In this document: piece after piece, positions 1-5,421 of the stretch
Layout of the letters: the number at the start of each line of letters is the position of its first letter
Numbering within the stretch: the first letter of the stretch is position 1
NCBI GenBank assembly: GCA_015711695.1
Contig: JACVIW010000115.1
Location: forward strand, 1 to 7,363
Direction: 5' to 3'
Length of the DNA: 7,363 bases
Origin: Candidatus Geohydrothermomicrobium daggyaiense
GTDB taxonomy: Bacteria; Actinomycetota; Geothermincolia; Fen-727; JACVIW01
Made by a program: the position numbers and the translations under genes
The notes under the pieces: model-generated
Told to the model about the DNA's origin: nothing
Seen by the model: the letters and a program-made list of their open reading frames with translations, nothing else
Database searches by the model: none

Positions 1-1013
1 ACAGTGAACTCACCATTATGCACGAAAGCAAACAAACCTGCTCCCCCACCGCTCGCCACCATACAAGCGATAGCCGCTATAAAGCCGGCTGCAGGAGCAA
101 CACCGAAAGCCATAACAGATAAAGCAACACCTAAAACGACCACAACAGCAGCCAGCAGTCCCGCGGTTATGGCTTTAACTAACCTGTTTGACCAGACAAA
201 TCGAGCCGTCCGGCAAATAACTGCCCACGAGCTCCTTAAAATTAAACAGGCTACCTTCGTCCACGCTGATTTAAAAAACTGGCCAGCCCCCAGCGCTGAG
301 TCTTTTGCTTTTTGTACAAGGAAATTAATACCCCCGCCGACAAGAACACCAATTTCCCTCAAAGCAGAACGTCTTTGAACATTGTGAACACTATAAAATC
401 CGCCCAATTTCCTTTCGACTTCATAAGAAACGTTTCGGCTTGAGACCATTCTCGAAACTGCCGTGCAAGACTTCAAATCCGGACAAAGCCTCAAAAAAGA
501 GTCGCTTTCTTCCAAACCGAGAAGTATTCCAGGATTTACCGGTGTACCGTTCAGGTAAGCACCGAAATGAAGATGGGGTTCCTCTGAAGAATCATCATTC
601 AAGCCATGAAGGGTGCCTATTACCTGCCCTTTCTTCACCACTTCATTTCGCTTAACATAAAATTCCATCAGCCCGAGATAGACAGTCTTTATTCCCCCAG
701 GATGAAGCACTGACACGAACTTACCTCTAGGAAGCTGCCCAACCCATGAAACCACTCCGTCAGCGGAAGATCGAACAGCTGTACCAGGCTGGGCTAATAT
801 ATCGATCCCCTGATGTCCCCCCTCCCCGTAATGTCCCGTTGGGTGACGAAACCCCGATATTATCTGACCATCAATAGGTGGGCAAAACCTGCTAGAAGGC
901 ATGGGCGTAGCCAGACTGGAGGAGAAACTCGAGAACACGAAAGGAAATATCATAACAAGCGCTATGAGGATTGGTTTCCTTATTTTGAATTCCGAGATCA
1001 AATGCGTAAGCAT
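1..1013 (-). CDS. Exported M23-family metallopeptidase (LytM/peptidoglycan endopeptidase type), C-terminus cut by window edge
   Basis: Reading the minus strand from an ATG at 1013 gives an uninterrupted frame of 337 codons to the left edge, with no stop seen. Residues 1-38 look like a signal peptide or anchor: basic residues (EFKIRKP) followed by a hydrophobic run (ILIALVMIFPFVF) and a Ser/Ala stretch. The peptidase domain covers about residues 48-165 and carries both M23 zinc motifs: HxxxD as HQGID (H67, D71) and HxH in EPHLHF (H147, H149). Family members are zinc endopeptidases that cut peptidoglycan cross-bridges outside the cytoplasm, so a cell-wall role is inferred. About 110 residues of unknown type follow. 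From about residue 283 there is a long Ala/Val/Gly-rich hydrophobic region, probably one or two membrane segments, continuing past the edge. A TTG directly precedes the ATG and is an alternative start; the ribosome site (GGGAA) is weak. The gene has its own strong promoter. Peptidase class is secure; the biological role and the C-terminal part are not. Confidence 0.88.
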   Translation of the reverse strand, partial: MLTHLISEFKIRKPILIALVMIFPFVFSSFSSSLATPMPSSRFCPPIDGQIISGFRHPTGHYGEGGHQGIDILAQPGTAVRSSADGVVSWVGQLPRGKFVSVLHPGGIKTVYLGLMEFYVKRNEVVKKGQVIGTLHGLNDDSSEEPHLHFGAYLNGTPVNPGILLGLEESDSFLRLCPDLKSCTAVSRMVSSRNVSYEVERKLGGFYSVHNVQRRSALREIGVLVGGGINFLVQKAKDSALGAGQFFKSAWTKVACLILRSSWAVICRTARFVWSNRLVKAITAGLLAAVVVVLGVALSVMAFGVAPAAGFIAAIACMVASGGGAGLFAFVHNGEFT

Positions 1014-1035
1014 CAAGGGAAATTCCCAAATTTTT

Positions 1036-1104
1036 TTATAAGTGAGAAACTATAAGCAATACAAGCAAAATTATAAGTGCGAAGTACAAGCAAGTCAAGC
1101 AAAA
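1036..1104. repeat. Imperfect tandem duplication (35 + 34 bp) covering the promoter
   Basis: Positions 1036-1070 and 1071-1104 are two abutting direct copies. Both start TTATAAGTG and end CAAGCAAAA; by hand alignment 29 of 35 positions agree with one single-base gap. Each copy holds one set of promoter-like hexamers on the minus strand, strong in the 1071-1104 copy and weak in the other. A further partial match (TAATAAGCGAGAAAG) starts at 1131, inside the neighbouring inverted repeat, but may be chance. Confidence 0.75.
1070..1098 (-). promoter_or_regulatory. Sigma70-type promoter for the M23 peptidase gene
   Basis: On the minus strand TTGACT (1098-1093) and a perfect TATAAT (1075-1070) are separated by exactly 17 bases, a near-consensus housekeeping promoter. 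The predicted transcript start is near 1063, giving a leader of about 50 bases before the ATG at 1013. A weaker copy of the same arrangement (TTGTAT at 1064-1059, 18-base gap, TATAAA at 1040-1035) lies in the adjoining repeat and could be a second promoter. Confidence 0.7.
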
Positions 1105-1110
1105 ATTTTA

Positions 1111-1139
1111 CGCTTATTAGTATTCCGGGGTAATAAGCG
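1111..1139. repeat. Perfect 9-bp inverted repeat, operator or hydrolase terminator
   Basis: CGCTTATTA (1111-1119) and TAATAAGCG (1131-1139) are exact inverted copies separated by 11 bases. There are two readings. As a regulator site, its centre lies about 62 bases upstream of the predicted M23 transcript start, with arm centres 20 bp apart, as expected for a dimeric activator touching one DNA face. As a terminator for the upstream hydrolase gene on the minus strand, the stem is followed by TAAAATTTTT, but the stem is AT-rich and the T-run is displaced by five bases. Sequence alone does not decide. Confidence 0.55.
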
Positions 1140-1181
1140 AGAAAGGTGTTATTATTGAACCGATATCAAGCTGAAAAAGTG

Positions 1182-1964
1182 TTAATGATGGCACCCGGAA
1201 ATGACATTTATAACCCACTTGTCAATAATGTCCACTGACCTCGGGTCTCTCCTCAGATGATGAGTTCCTCCCTCAAGAATTTTCAAGAATCTGGGCTCTC
1301 GAGCACGCTCAAAAATTCTTCTCGCGTGCTCCACGGGAACAAGTTCATCATTAGCTCCATGGACAATCAAAAGCGGTACGGGGCTGATCCCTGAGACATA
1401 TTCCTCCGCATTGAAACCGTTTAATTCCTCAAAAAAGTCAAAAGGATCCGGAGGGAATTGAAGGTCTTTTATTATGCCTATCTCCCTTGAAAGCTCGATA
1501 AACGCAAATATTTCATCGCGCCCGAATATCTCAGTAAATTTTGCGGGGCAAGCAAAGGAGATAACGCCGGTGACGACATTTCGCTCTGATGCGAACCTCA
1601 AAGCAATCGCGCCGCCCGCCGAGAACCCGGCAAGAAAAAGCGATTCGCTTTCTTCCGTTATATTGTTCAAAACATAATCCATCAAACAAAGCACATCCCT
1701 GTACCATGAAGCCATCGAGAAATTGCCCTCGGATTCGCCAGTGCCTCGCAAGTTTAAGAAAACTGTCGCGATCCCGCGCTCATTTAATTTTGCGCACAAC
1801 TCCGGATAGCCACCGTCGGAAGGATCGGGTCTGGACATGGGTATTCCATGAATAAGAACGACAAGAGCTTTTGATTGTCTGGGTTTCCTGTGTTCACCTT
1901 TCAACCTATATCCATCACAAACAAGAGAAATTTCAACTCTGGAAAAATCTCCAGCGCTTTCCAT
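1182..1964 (-). CDS. Alpha/beta-fold serine hydrolase, 260 aa
   Basis: The protein has the core features of an alpha/beta hydrolase: an oxyanion-loop HGIPMS at residues 39-44, an RGTGES turn at 73-78, the nucleophile elbow GFSAGG with Ser115, an acid in HGAND (Asp206) and a catalytic His in GGTHH (His235 or 236). Residues about 141-190 form a lid-like insertion between the core strands. There is no signal peptide, so it should be cytoplasmic. The family includes esterases, C-C hydrolases and acylpeptidases; the substrate cannot be told from sequence. The frame is open upstream to 2042, but the ATG at 1964 is chosen because AAAGGAA lies just before it and the extra 26 residues would overlap the predicted promoter and resemble no hydrolase start. 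It is transcribed away from the DUF362 gene and towards the M23 gene, with a 168-base gap before the latter. Fold assignment is firm, function is open. Confidence 0.9.
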   Translation of the reverse strand: MESAGDFSRVEISLVCDGYRLKGEHRKPRQSKALVVLIHGIPMSRPDPSDGGYPELCAKLNERGIATVFLNLRGTGESEGNFSMASWYRDVLCLMDYVLNNITEESESLFLAGFSAGGAIALRFASERNVVTGVISFACPAKFTEIFGRDEIFAFIELSREIGIIKDLQFPPDPFDFFEELNGFNAEEYVSGISPVPLLIVHGANDELVPVEHARRIFERAREPRFLKILEGGTHHLRRDPRSVDIIDKWVINVISGCHH

Positions 1965-1970
1965 ATGAAT

Positions 1971-1977
1971 TTCCTTT
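1971..1977 (-). promoter_or_regulatory. Ribosome binding site fixing the hydrolase start
   Basis: The minus strand reads AAAGGAA, with the AGGA core seven bases before the ATG at 1964. No comparable site precedes the longer start at 2042. This supports the 260-residue form. Confidence 0.7.
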
Positions 1978-2031
1978 CGGTAATAACAATCTTGATGTAT
2001 TAACTCACAATCAGGGATCACATAAAATAAT

Positions 2032-2059
2032 AGTATAGTCAAGAAGGAAATCGCTGTAA
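2032..2059 (-). promoter_or_regulatory. Possible promoter of the hydrolase gene
   Basis: The minus strand has TATACT (2037-2032, five of six matches to the -10 consensus) with a poor -35 candidate TTACAG (2059-2054) at 16 bases. A second -10-like hexamer, TATTAT, lies at 2032-2027. The region is AT-rich and well placed for a leader of about 60 bases, but the -35 match is weak. Confidence 0.3.
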
Positions 2060-2072
2060 CAACCCTTTACAG
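2054..2072. repeat. Short inverted repeat CTGTAA-N7-TTACAG, operator-like
   Basis: CTGTAA (2054-2059) and TTACAG (2067-2072) are exact inverted copies with seven bases between them. The dyad covers the candidate -35 of the hydrolase promoter in the divergent intergenic region, where a repressor site would be expected. Six-base arms can arise by chance, so this is tentative. Confidence 0.3.
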
Positions 2073-2148
2073 GATAAACCGCTTAAATTTTCTAAAAAGC
2101 CAGAACGAAACTATCGGCCCAGGAGCAATCCCCTTCGTAGACAAGTTT

Positions 2149-2178
2149 TTGATGGGTATTGCGAAGAAGTAATATATC
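2149..2178 (+). promoter_or_regulatory. Possible promoter of the DUF362-ferredoxin gene
   Basis: TTGATG (2149-2154) is followed by an AT-rich block holding several -10-like hexamers: TAATAT at 2170 (gap 15), ATATAT at 2172 (gap 17) and TATATC at 2173 (gap 18). A start near 2185 would favour the ATG at 2221 over the TTG at 2188. Each match is only moderate. Confidence 0.35.
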
Positions 2179-2220
2179 ATTTAAGTATTGTCCTATGTTT
2201 ATGTAAAGTCTAAAACGATC

Positions 2221-3405
2221 ATGAGCGCTATTTCTGAAAGACGAAGCCCTAGTTTAAATAAAAATAAGGTTTCACTCGTGTCTTGCGAAAGTTACGACCG
2301 GGTGAAGGTTGATGAAGCAGTGGAAGAAGCGTTTGAACTGCTCGGCGGACCCGAATCCATAGTTGAGCCATCGAGTCGAGTTTTTATCAAGGCGAACGCG
2401 CTGCTTCCCTCAACACCCGAAAAATGCGTTACGACACATCCTGAAGTAGTCAGAGCAGTAGTAAAGCAGGTCATGAGGGTGACGAAAAAGGTAACAATAG
2501 GGGATTGCCCGGGGGGAGGAAATGCTTCCCCGTATCTCAAACGGGTTTACTCGCGGACTGGCCTGGAAAGCGTGGCTGCAGATACCGGTGCAATTCTTAA
2601 TTTTGATACCTCCGTGCGGGAAGTGACAGTTAAGGAAGGAAGCCAGCTGAAGAGCATAACCATTTCGAACTCGATGGCACAATCTGACGTTCTGATATCA
2701 CTACCAAAATTCAAAACGCATGAACTTGTCGGAATTACCGCCGCGATAAAGAATCTATACGGAGCGGTTCCCGGAATGACAAAGTTCGCATATCACTCCA
2801 GGTTCAACAACGCCGATGATTTTGCCAATCTCCTTGTGGACGTTTGCATAGCCGCTGCGCCAAAATTCCATCTCGTGGACGCCATAGAATCCATGCAAGG
2901 AGAGGGCCCAAGGCAGGGAGAAAAAATCCTGACAGGTTTTATCGCAGCGGGACAAAACCCGTTTGCAATTGATTTTCTACTGATGATGCTTATCGGAAAG
3001 GATTACCACGCGAATAGGGCACTTCATTTCGCGATAGAAAGAGGATTGTTTTCCGGTAGGTCCGAGGATATCGTTGTCGTTGGCGAGAATCCAAAAAACC
3101 TTTCTGTTAGCGATTTCAGGCTTCCTCTCGGTAAGGAACAGAGCGCCCCTGTGCCAGAATTCTTAATGAAAAAATTCGCGAAGCTTCTCACAGCAAAACC
3201 GATCGTCTCGCCGGGTATTTGCACCGGGTGCGGAAAATGTGTGGAGATTTGCCCCGAAAGTGCGATATCCATGGAAAAAGGTCACGCGAGGATAAAGAGC
3301 GAAAGGTGCATCAGATGTTATTGTTGTCATGAAATATGCGAGTTTGACGCGGTCTCATTGAGCAAACCCACCCTGCTTCGCCTCGCTAGACACTTTGGCT
3401 TTTGA
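2221..3405 (+). CDS. DUF362 domain protein fused to a 2x[4Fe-4S] ferredoxin domain, 394 aa
   Basis: Residues about 15-305 match the DUF362 pattern as I recognise it: KANALLPSTPEKCVTTHPEVVRA near residues 57-80 (an early Lys-Asn-type motif with the conserved TTHPEVV), GDCPGGG at 94-100, LISLPKFKTHELVGITAAIKN around 158-178, and the VDAIESMQGEGP motif near 219-230. Residues 334-375 are a bacterial ferredoxin module with two CxxCxxCxxxC motifs: Cys334, 337, 340 and 344, then Cys363, 366, 369 and 373, with an additional Cys368. The first ends in the usual CP; the second ends in CE. The protein has no signal peptide and is probably a cytoplasmic iron-sulfur protein. The DUF362-ferredoxin fusion is a known arrangement, mostly in anaerobes, but its reaction is not established and I assign none. 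The frame also allows a TTG start at 2188 (11 more residues); ATG 2221 is preferred, though neither has a good ribosome site. It is the only plus-strand gene here, divergent from the hydrolase and convergent with the lipoprotein. Confidence 0.9.
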   Translation: MSAISERRSPSLNKNKVSLVSCESYDRVKVDEAVEEAFELLGGPESIVEPSSRVFIKANALLPSTPEKCVTTHPEVVRAVVKQVMRVTKKVTIGDCPGGGNASPYLKRVYSRTGLESVAADTGAILNFDTSVREVTVKEGSQLKSITISNSMAQSDVLISLPKFKTHELVGITAAIKNLYGAVPGMTKFAYHSRFNNADDFANLLVDVCIAAAPKFHLVDAIESMQGEGPRQGEKILTGFIAAGQNPFAIDFLLMMLIGKDYHANRALHFAIERGLFSGRSEDIVVVGENPKNLSVSDFRLPLGKEQSAPVPEFLMKKFAKLLTAKPIVSPGICTGCGKCVEICPESAISMEKGHARIKSERCIRCYCCHEICEFDAVSLSKPTLLRLARHFGF

Positions 3406-3447
3406 GCGGTCTTTTAAAGAGCCTTTGTTAACAATACGGCACAAGCT

Positions 3448-3480
3448 ACGCATTTTTTTATATCAACAGAAGAAACGCGT
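3448..3480. terminator. Imperfect hairpin between convergent genes, possible bidirectional terminator
   Basis: ACGC (3448-3451) followed by a seven-T run can pair with a purine-rich arm ending CGCGT (3476-3480), with one A/C mismatch, two G-T pairs and a nine-base loop. It lies in the 81-base gap where the DUF362 and lipoprotein genes meet tail to tail. The T-run forms part of the stem rather than following it, so it is not a classic intrinsic terminator in either direction; location is the main argument. Confidence 0.3.
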
Positions 3481-3486
3481 AACCAG

Positions 3487-4206
3487 TTAGAAAGGTGCCT
3501 CTATCGAAACAGGTTTATTGAAATCGAAAAACTCGAAATTGACTGAGGTTGTCACGAACCCCCCGGGCAATCCCGACGATTCACCGCTTTGCTTGACTCT
3601 TAACCGCTTGACCCTGAAATTCTTTTTATCAACCCATAGATCAACATCGGCAATCGCGCTCTCGAGTAACGGCGTTTTTTGGTCACTCGAGGTAAAACCT
3701 CCTTTGAGCTTGCTGAGATCAACCCTGAAGGTGAGATGGTAAGCTTTATAATCCATACCTTTTAATGTTAATTGTTTCGTGAATTTCATAAGATTTGACA
3801 CATTCCTAACTGTCACTGCGGTATCCGCAAAGCCAGATGCTCTTTTTCTTACCCAGTTCTCTTTCTCCGATCTGACATAGGATGTATCCCCAATCGTTAT
3901 GACTTCTGTTATGCTTGAGTCAGATTTAGTAATCATTTTCGATCTGTCGGGACGCTCGTATTCACCCTCTCCGGTCAGTGACCTGCGAGCGAGCTCGTTT
4001 CCCCCTGGAGAATCGAGCACTTTTATCTCCAGTTTTAATCGTACCTTTACGCTTTTTAGACCCTCCTGAGTAACATATGCCTCCTTGAGTATTTCAGAGG
4101 GATTGGTCCGCACGGGTTTAGCGCAACCCTCAAACAAGAAAAGAACCCAGCTCCCCAGAAGAAGAGTAGTATTTAAGACAATAAGATATCCAGGTTTTTC
4201 ACGCAT
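3487..4206 (-). CDS. Probable lipoprotein of the LppX/LprAFG (LolA-like fold) type, 239 aa
   Basis: The N-terminus is a lipoprotein-like signal: basic start (MREKPGY), a hydrophobic core (residues 8-25) and a candidate lipidated Cys28 in LFEGC. The lipobox is unusual, with Glu at -2. The mature part is a beta-rich domain with features I associate with the LppX/LprAFG and DUF6612 lipoproteins: a GEGEYERPDRSKM strand pair at about 79-91, SYVRSEKENWVRK at about 109-121, the DVDLWVDKKNFRVKRL strand at 187-202, and a closing NFEFFDFNKPVSIEAP at 223-238. Such proteins sit on the outer face of the membrane, and some carry lipids or lipoglycans; the cargo here is unknown. The frame allows an ATG at 4218, but GGGGA lies five bases before the ATG at 4206, so the shorter form is chosen. 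It follows the activator ATPase gene on the same strand after 151 bases. Export is well supported; family placement is moderate. Confidence 0.75.
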   Translation of the reverse strand: MREKPGYLIVLNTTLLLGSWVLFLFEGCAKPVRTNPSEILKEAYVTQEGLKSVKVRLKLEIKVLDSPGGNELARRSLTGEGEYERPDRSKMITKSDSSITEVITIGDTSYVRSEKENWVRKRASGFADTAVTVRNVSNLMKFTKQLTLKGMDYKAYHLTFRVDLSKLKGGFTSSDQKTPLLESAIADVDLWVDKKNFRVKRLRVKQSGESSGLPGGFVTTSVNFEFFDFNKPVSIEAPF

Positions 4207-4310
4207 GATTTTCCCCATCGAACGTAATAAAGTTTTTGCATATCAACGGTCATGGATTACTTCAATCCCATTTCCTGACATTGATTACAAATGGTTTTAT
4301 TATCCTGAAC

Positions 4311-4327
4311 CCAGCTAAATCAGCTGG
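4311..4327. repeat. Small hairpin CCAGCT-N5-AGCTGG between the activator and lipoprotein genes
   Basis: An exact 6-bp inverted repeat with a five-base loop lies 31 bases past the activator stop codon. No T-run follows on either strand, so it is not a convincing intrinsic terminator; it may weaken read-through or protect an RNA end. The rest of the 151-base gap holds no gene and no clear promoter that I can see. Confidence 0.3.
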
Positions 4328-4357
4328 AAACCCGGAAATCAGGATTCCTTCCGCAAA

Positions 4358-5347
4358 TTATCCACGCGGAATTCTGGAGCCTTCAAATTCTAAATCCAGT
4401 TCCCACTTCCCACAACGCCCCCCCCAACAGGCAAGTGTTTTCTTTTCAACTTTAATTTTTACCACCTCACAGGAATTCGAGCATCCGGTACAGAAAAAAG
4501 ATGAGGTCGAGTAATCAAGCTCACTCAACGAAAAACCTCTGAATTTAGTCTGCGACCAGGGCGTCATCTCTTCCATGGTGAGAAGCGCTACGCCAATCGC
4601 ACCCATGACGTCGTGATGTTTTGGAACTGTTATCTCGAAACCGAGAGCCTCTTCAAAAGCACGTTTCATCCCTGCGTTTGCCGCAACCCCTCCCTGGAAA
4701 ACGACTGGCGGAGAGAGTTTTCTTCCCTTAGCGAGGTTATTTAAGTAGTTGCGAACAAGAGCGCGGCAAAGCCCAAGGACTATTTCCTCAACAGGATATC
4801 CCATCTGTTGTTTGTGTATCATGTCAGACTCAGCAAATACTGAGCATCTGCCCGCGATGTGAACGCCATTTTTAGCCTTAAGGGCAAGAGCGCCGAAATC
4901 TTCGACCGGAATACAAAGTCTCGCGGACTGATGGTCCAGAAATGACCCCGTTCCGGCTGCGCACACCGTATTCATCGCGAAATCGGTAACCATTCCATCA
5001 CGAAGGACAATGAGTTTTGAGTCCTGCCCCCCTATTTCGATAACGGTTCTTACATCAGGAACCACGTAAGCCGCCGCCACAGCATGTGATGTTATTTCGT
5101 TTTTTATCAGGTCCGCCCCGGCAACAACGCCGGTAAGATAACGAGCGCTTCCTGTTGCGCCCACACCCCGCACATCAATTTCCCCGGGTATCCTCTCGCG
5201 GAGAAGCGCTATCCCTTTCTGAACCGCCCGGATCGGGTTACCGCCAGTCCTCAAATAGACAGAAGCCAGCAGCTCACCCCTCTCATTAAGGGCGGCAAGA
5301 TTCGTTGAGACCGATCCGACGTCTATACCGAGAAACGCTTTTTTCAT
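4358..5347 (-). CDS. BadF/BadG/HgdC-type ATPase (2-hydroxyacyl-CoA dehydratase activator family) with Cys-rich C-terminus, 329 aa
   Basis: The protein has the actin-like ATPase fold of the CoA-enzyme activators: phosphate-binding loop GIDVGSVSTN (residues 7-16), IEIGGQDSK (103-111), the CAAGTGSFLD segment (129-138), GRCSVFAESD (166-175) and FQGGVAANAG (217-226). Cys129 and Cys168 correspond to the cysteines that in HgdC-type activators hold one [4Fe-4S] cluster across a homodimer. In characterised members, ATP hydrolysis drives transfer of a low-potential electron to a 2-hydroxyacyl-CoA dehydratase or benzoyl-CoA reductase, and the system is oxygen-sensitive. After about residue 260 comes an extra 65-70 residues with CTGCSNSC (Cys286, 289, 293) and CWGGRC (Cys307, 312), probably a metal-binding knuckle. 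Simple activators are about 260 residues and lack this; the long fused activases carry a similar-looking segment. No dehydratase subunit gene is adjacent. The ATG at 5347 is chosen because family proteins begin close to the GIDVGS loop; a GTG at 5371 in frame is possible, and neither has a strong ribosome site. The gene lies 74 bases after dnaB. Confidence 0.88.
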   Translation of the reverse strand: MKKAFLGIDVGSVSTNLAALNERGELLASVYLRTGGNPIRAVQKGIALLRERIPGEIDVRGVGATGSARYLTGVVAGADLIKNEITSHAVAAAYVVPDVRTVIEIGGQDSKLIVLRDGMVTDFAMNTVCAAGTGSFLDHQSARLCIPVEDFGALALKAKNGVHIAGRCSVFAESDMIHKQQMGYPVEEIVLGLCRALVRNYLNNLAKGRKLSPPVVFQGGVAANAGMKRAFEEALGFEITVPKHHDVMGAIGVALLTMEEMTPWSQTKFRGFSLSELDYSTSSFFCTGCSNSCEVVKIKVEKKTLACWGGRCGKWELDLEFEGSRIPRG

Positions 5348-5421
5348 GGAAGGTATGATGAATTGATTCACGATTTTACACAGGCCTTGCTATTCTTGCA
5401 TCAAAAACCCTATTAATGCTT

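Noticed and set aside
4..1055. Three plus-strand open frames (4-378, 440-655, 813-1055)
   Set aside because: They lie opposite the M23 frame, which carries intact HxxxD and HxH motifs and a signal peptide; their translations resemble no family and have no ribosome sites.
1036..1139. Start of a CRISPR-like repeat array
   Set aside because: The two copies abut with no unique spacer, differ at several positions, and no cas gene is present; a promoter duplication explains them better.
1965..2042. Longer N-terminus of the hydrolase from 2042
   Set aside because: The added residues overlap promoter-like sequence, have no ribosome site, and a good AAAGGAA site serves the start at 1964.
2292..3272. 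Minus-strand open frames opposite the DUF362 gene
   Set aside because: Antisense shadows of a gene with clear conserved motifs along its length.
4207..4357. Continuation of the activator into a fused partner domain after a frameshift
   Set aside because: No frame in the 151-base gap resembles the partner domain, and the next gene begins with a clear signal peptide.
4085..4514. Plus-strand open frames across the activator-lipoprotein gap
   Set aside because: They run antisense into both confirmed genes, and their translations look random.
5348..5421. Promoter for the activator ATPase gene
   Set aside because: I found no convincing -35/-10 pair in this 74-base gap; read-through from dnaB is as likely.
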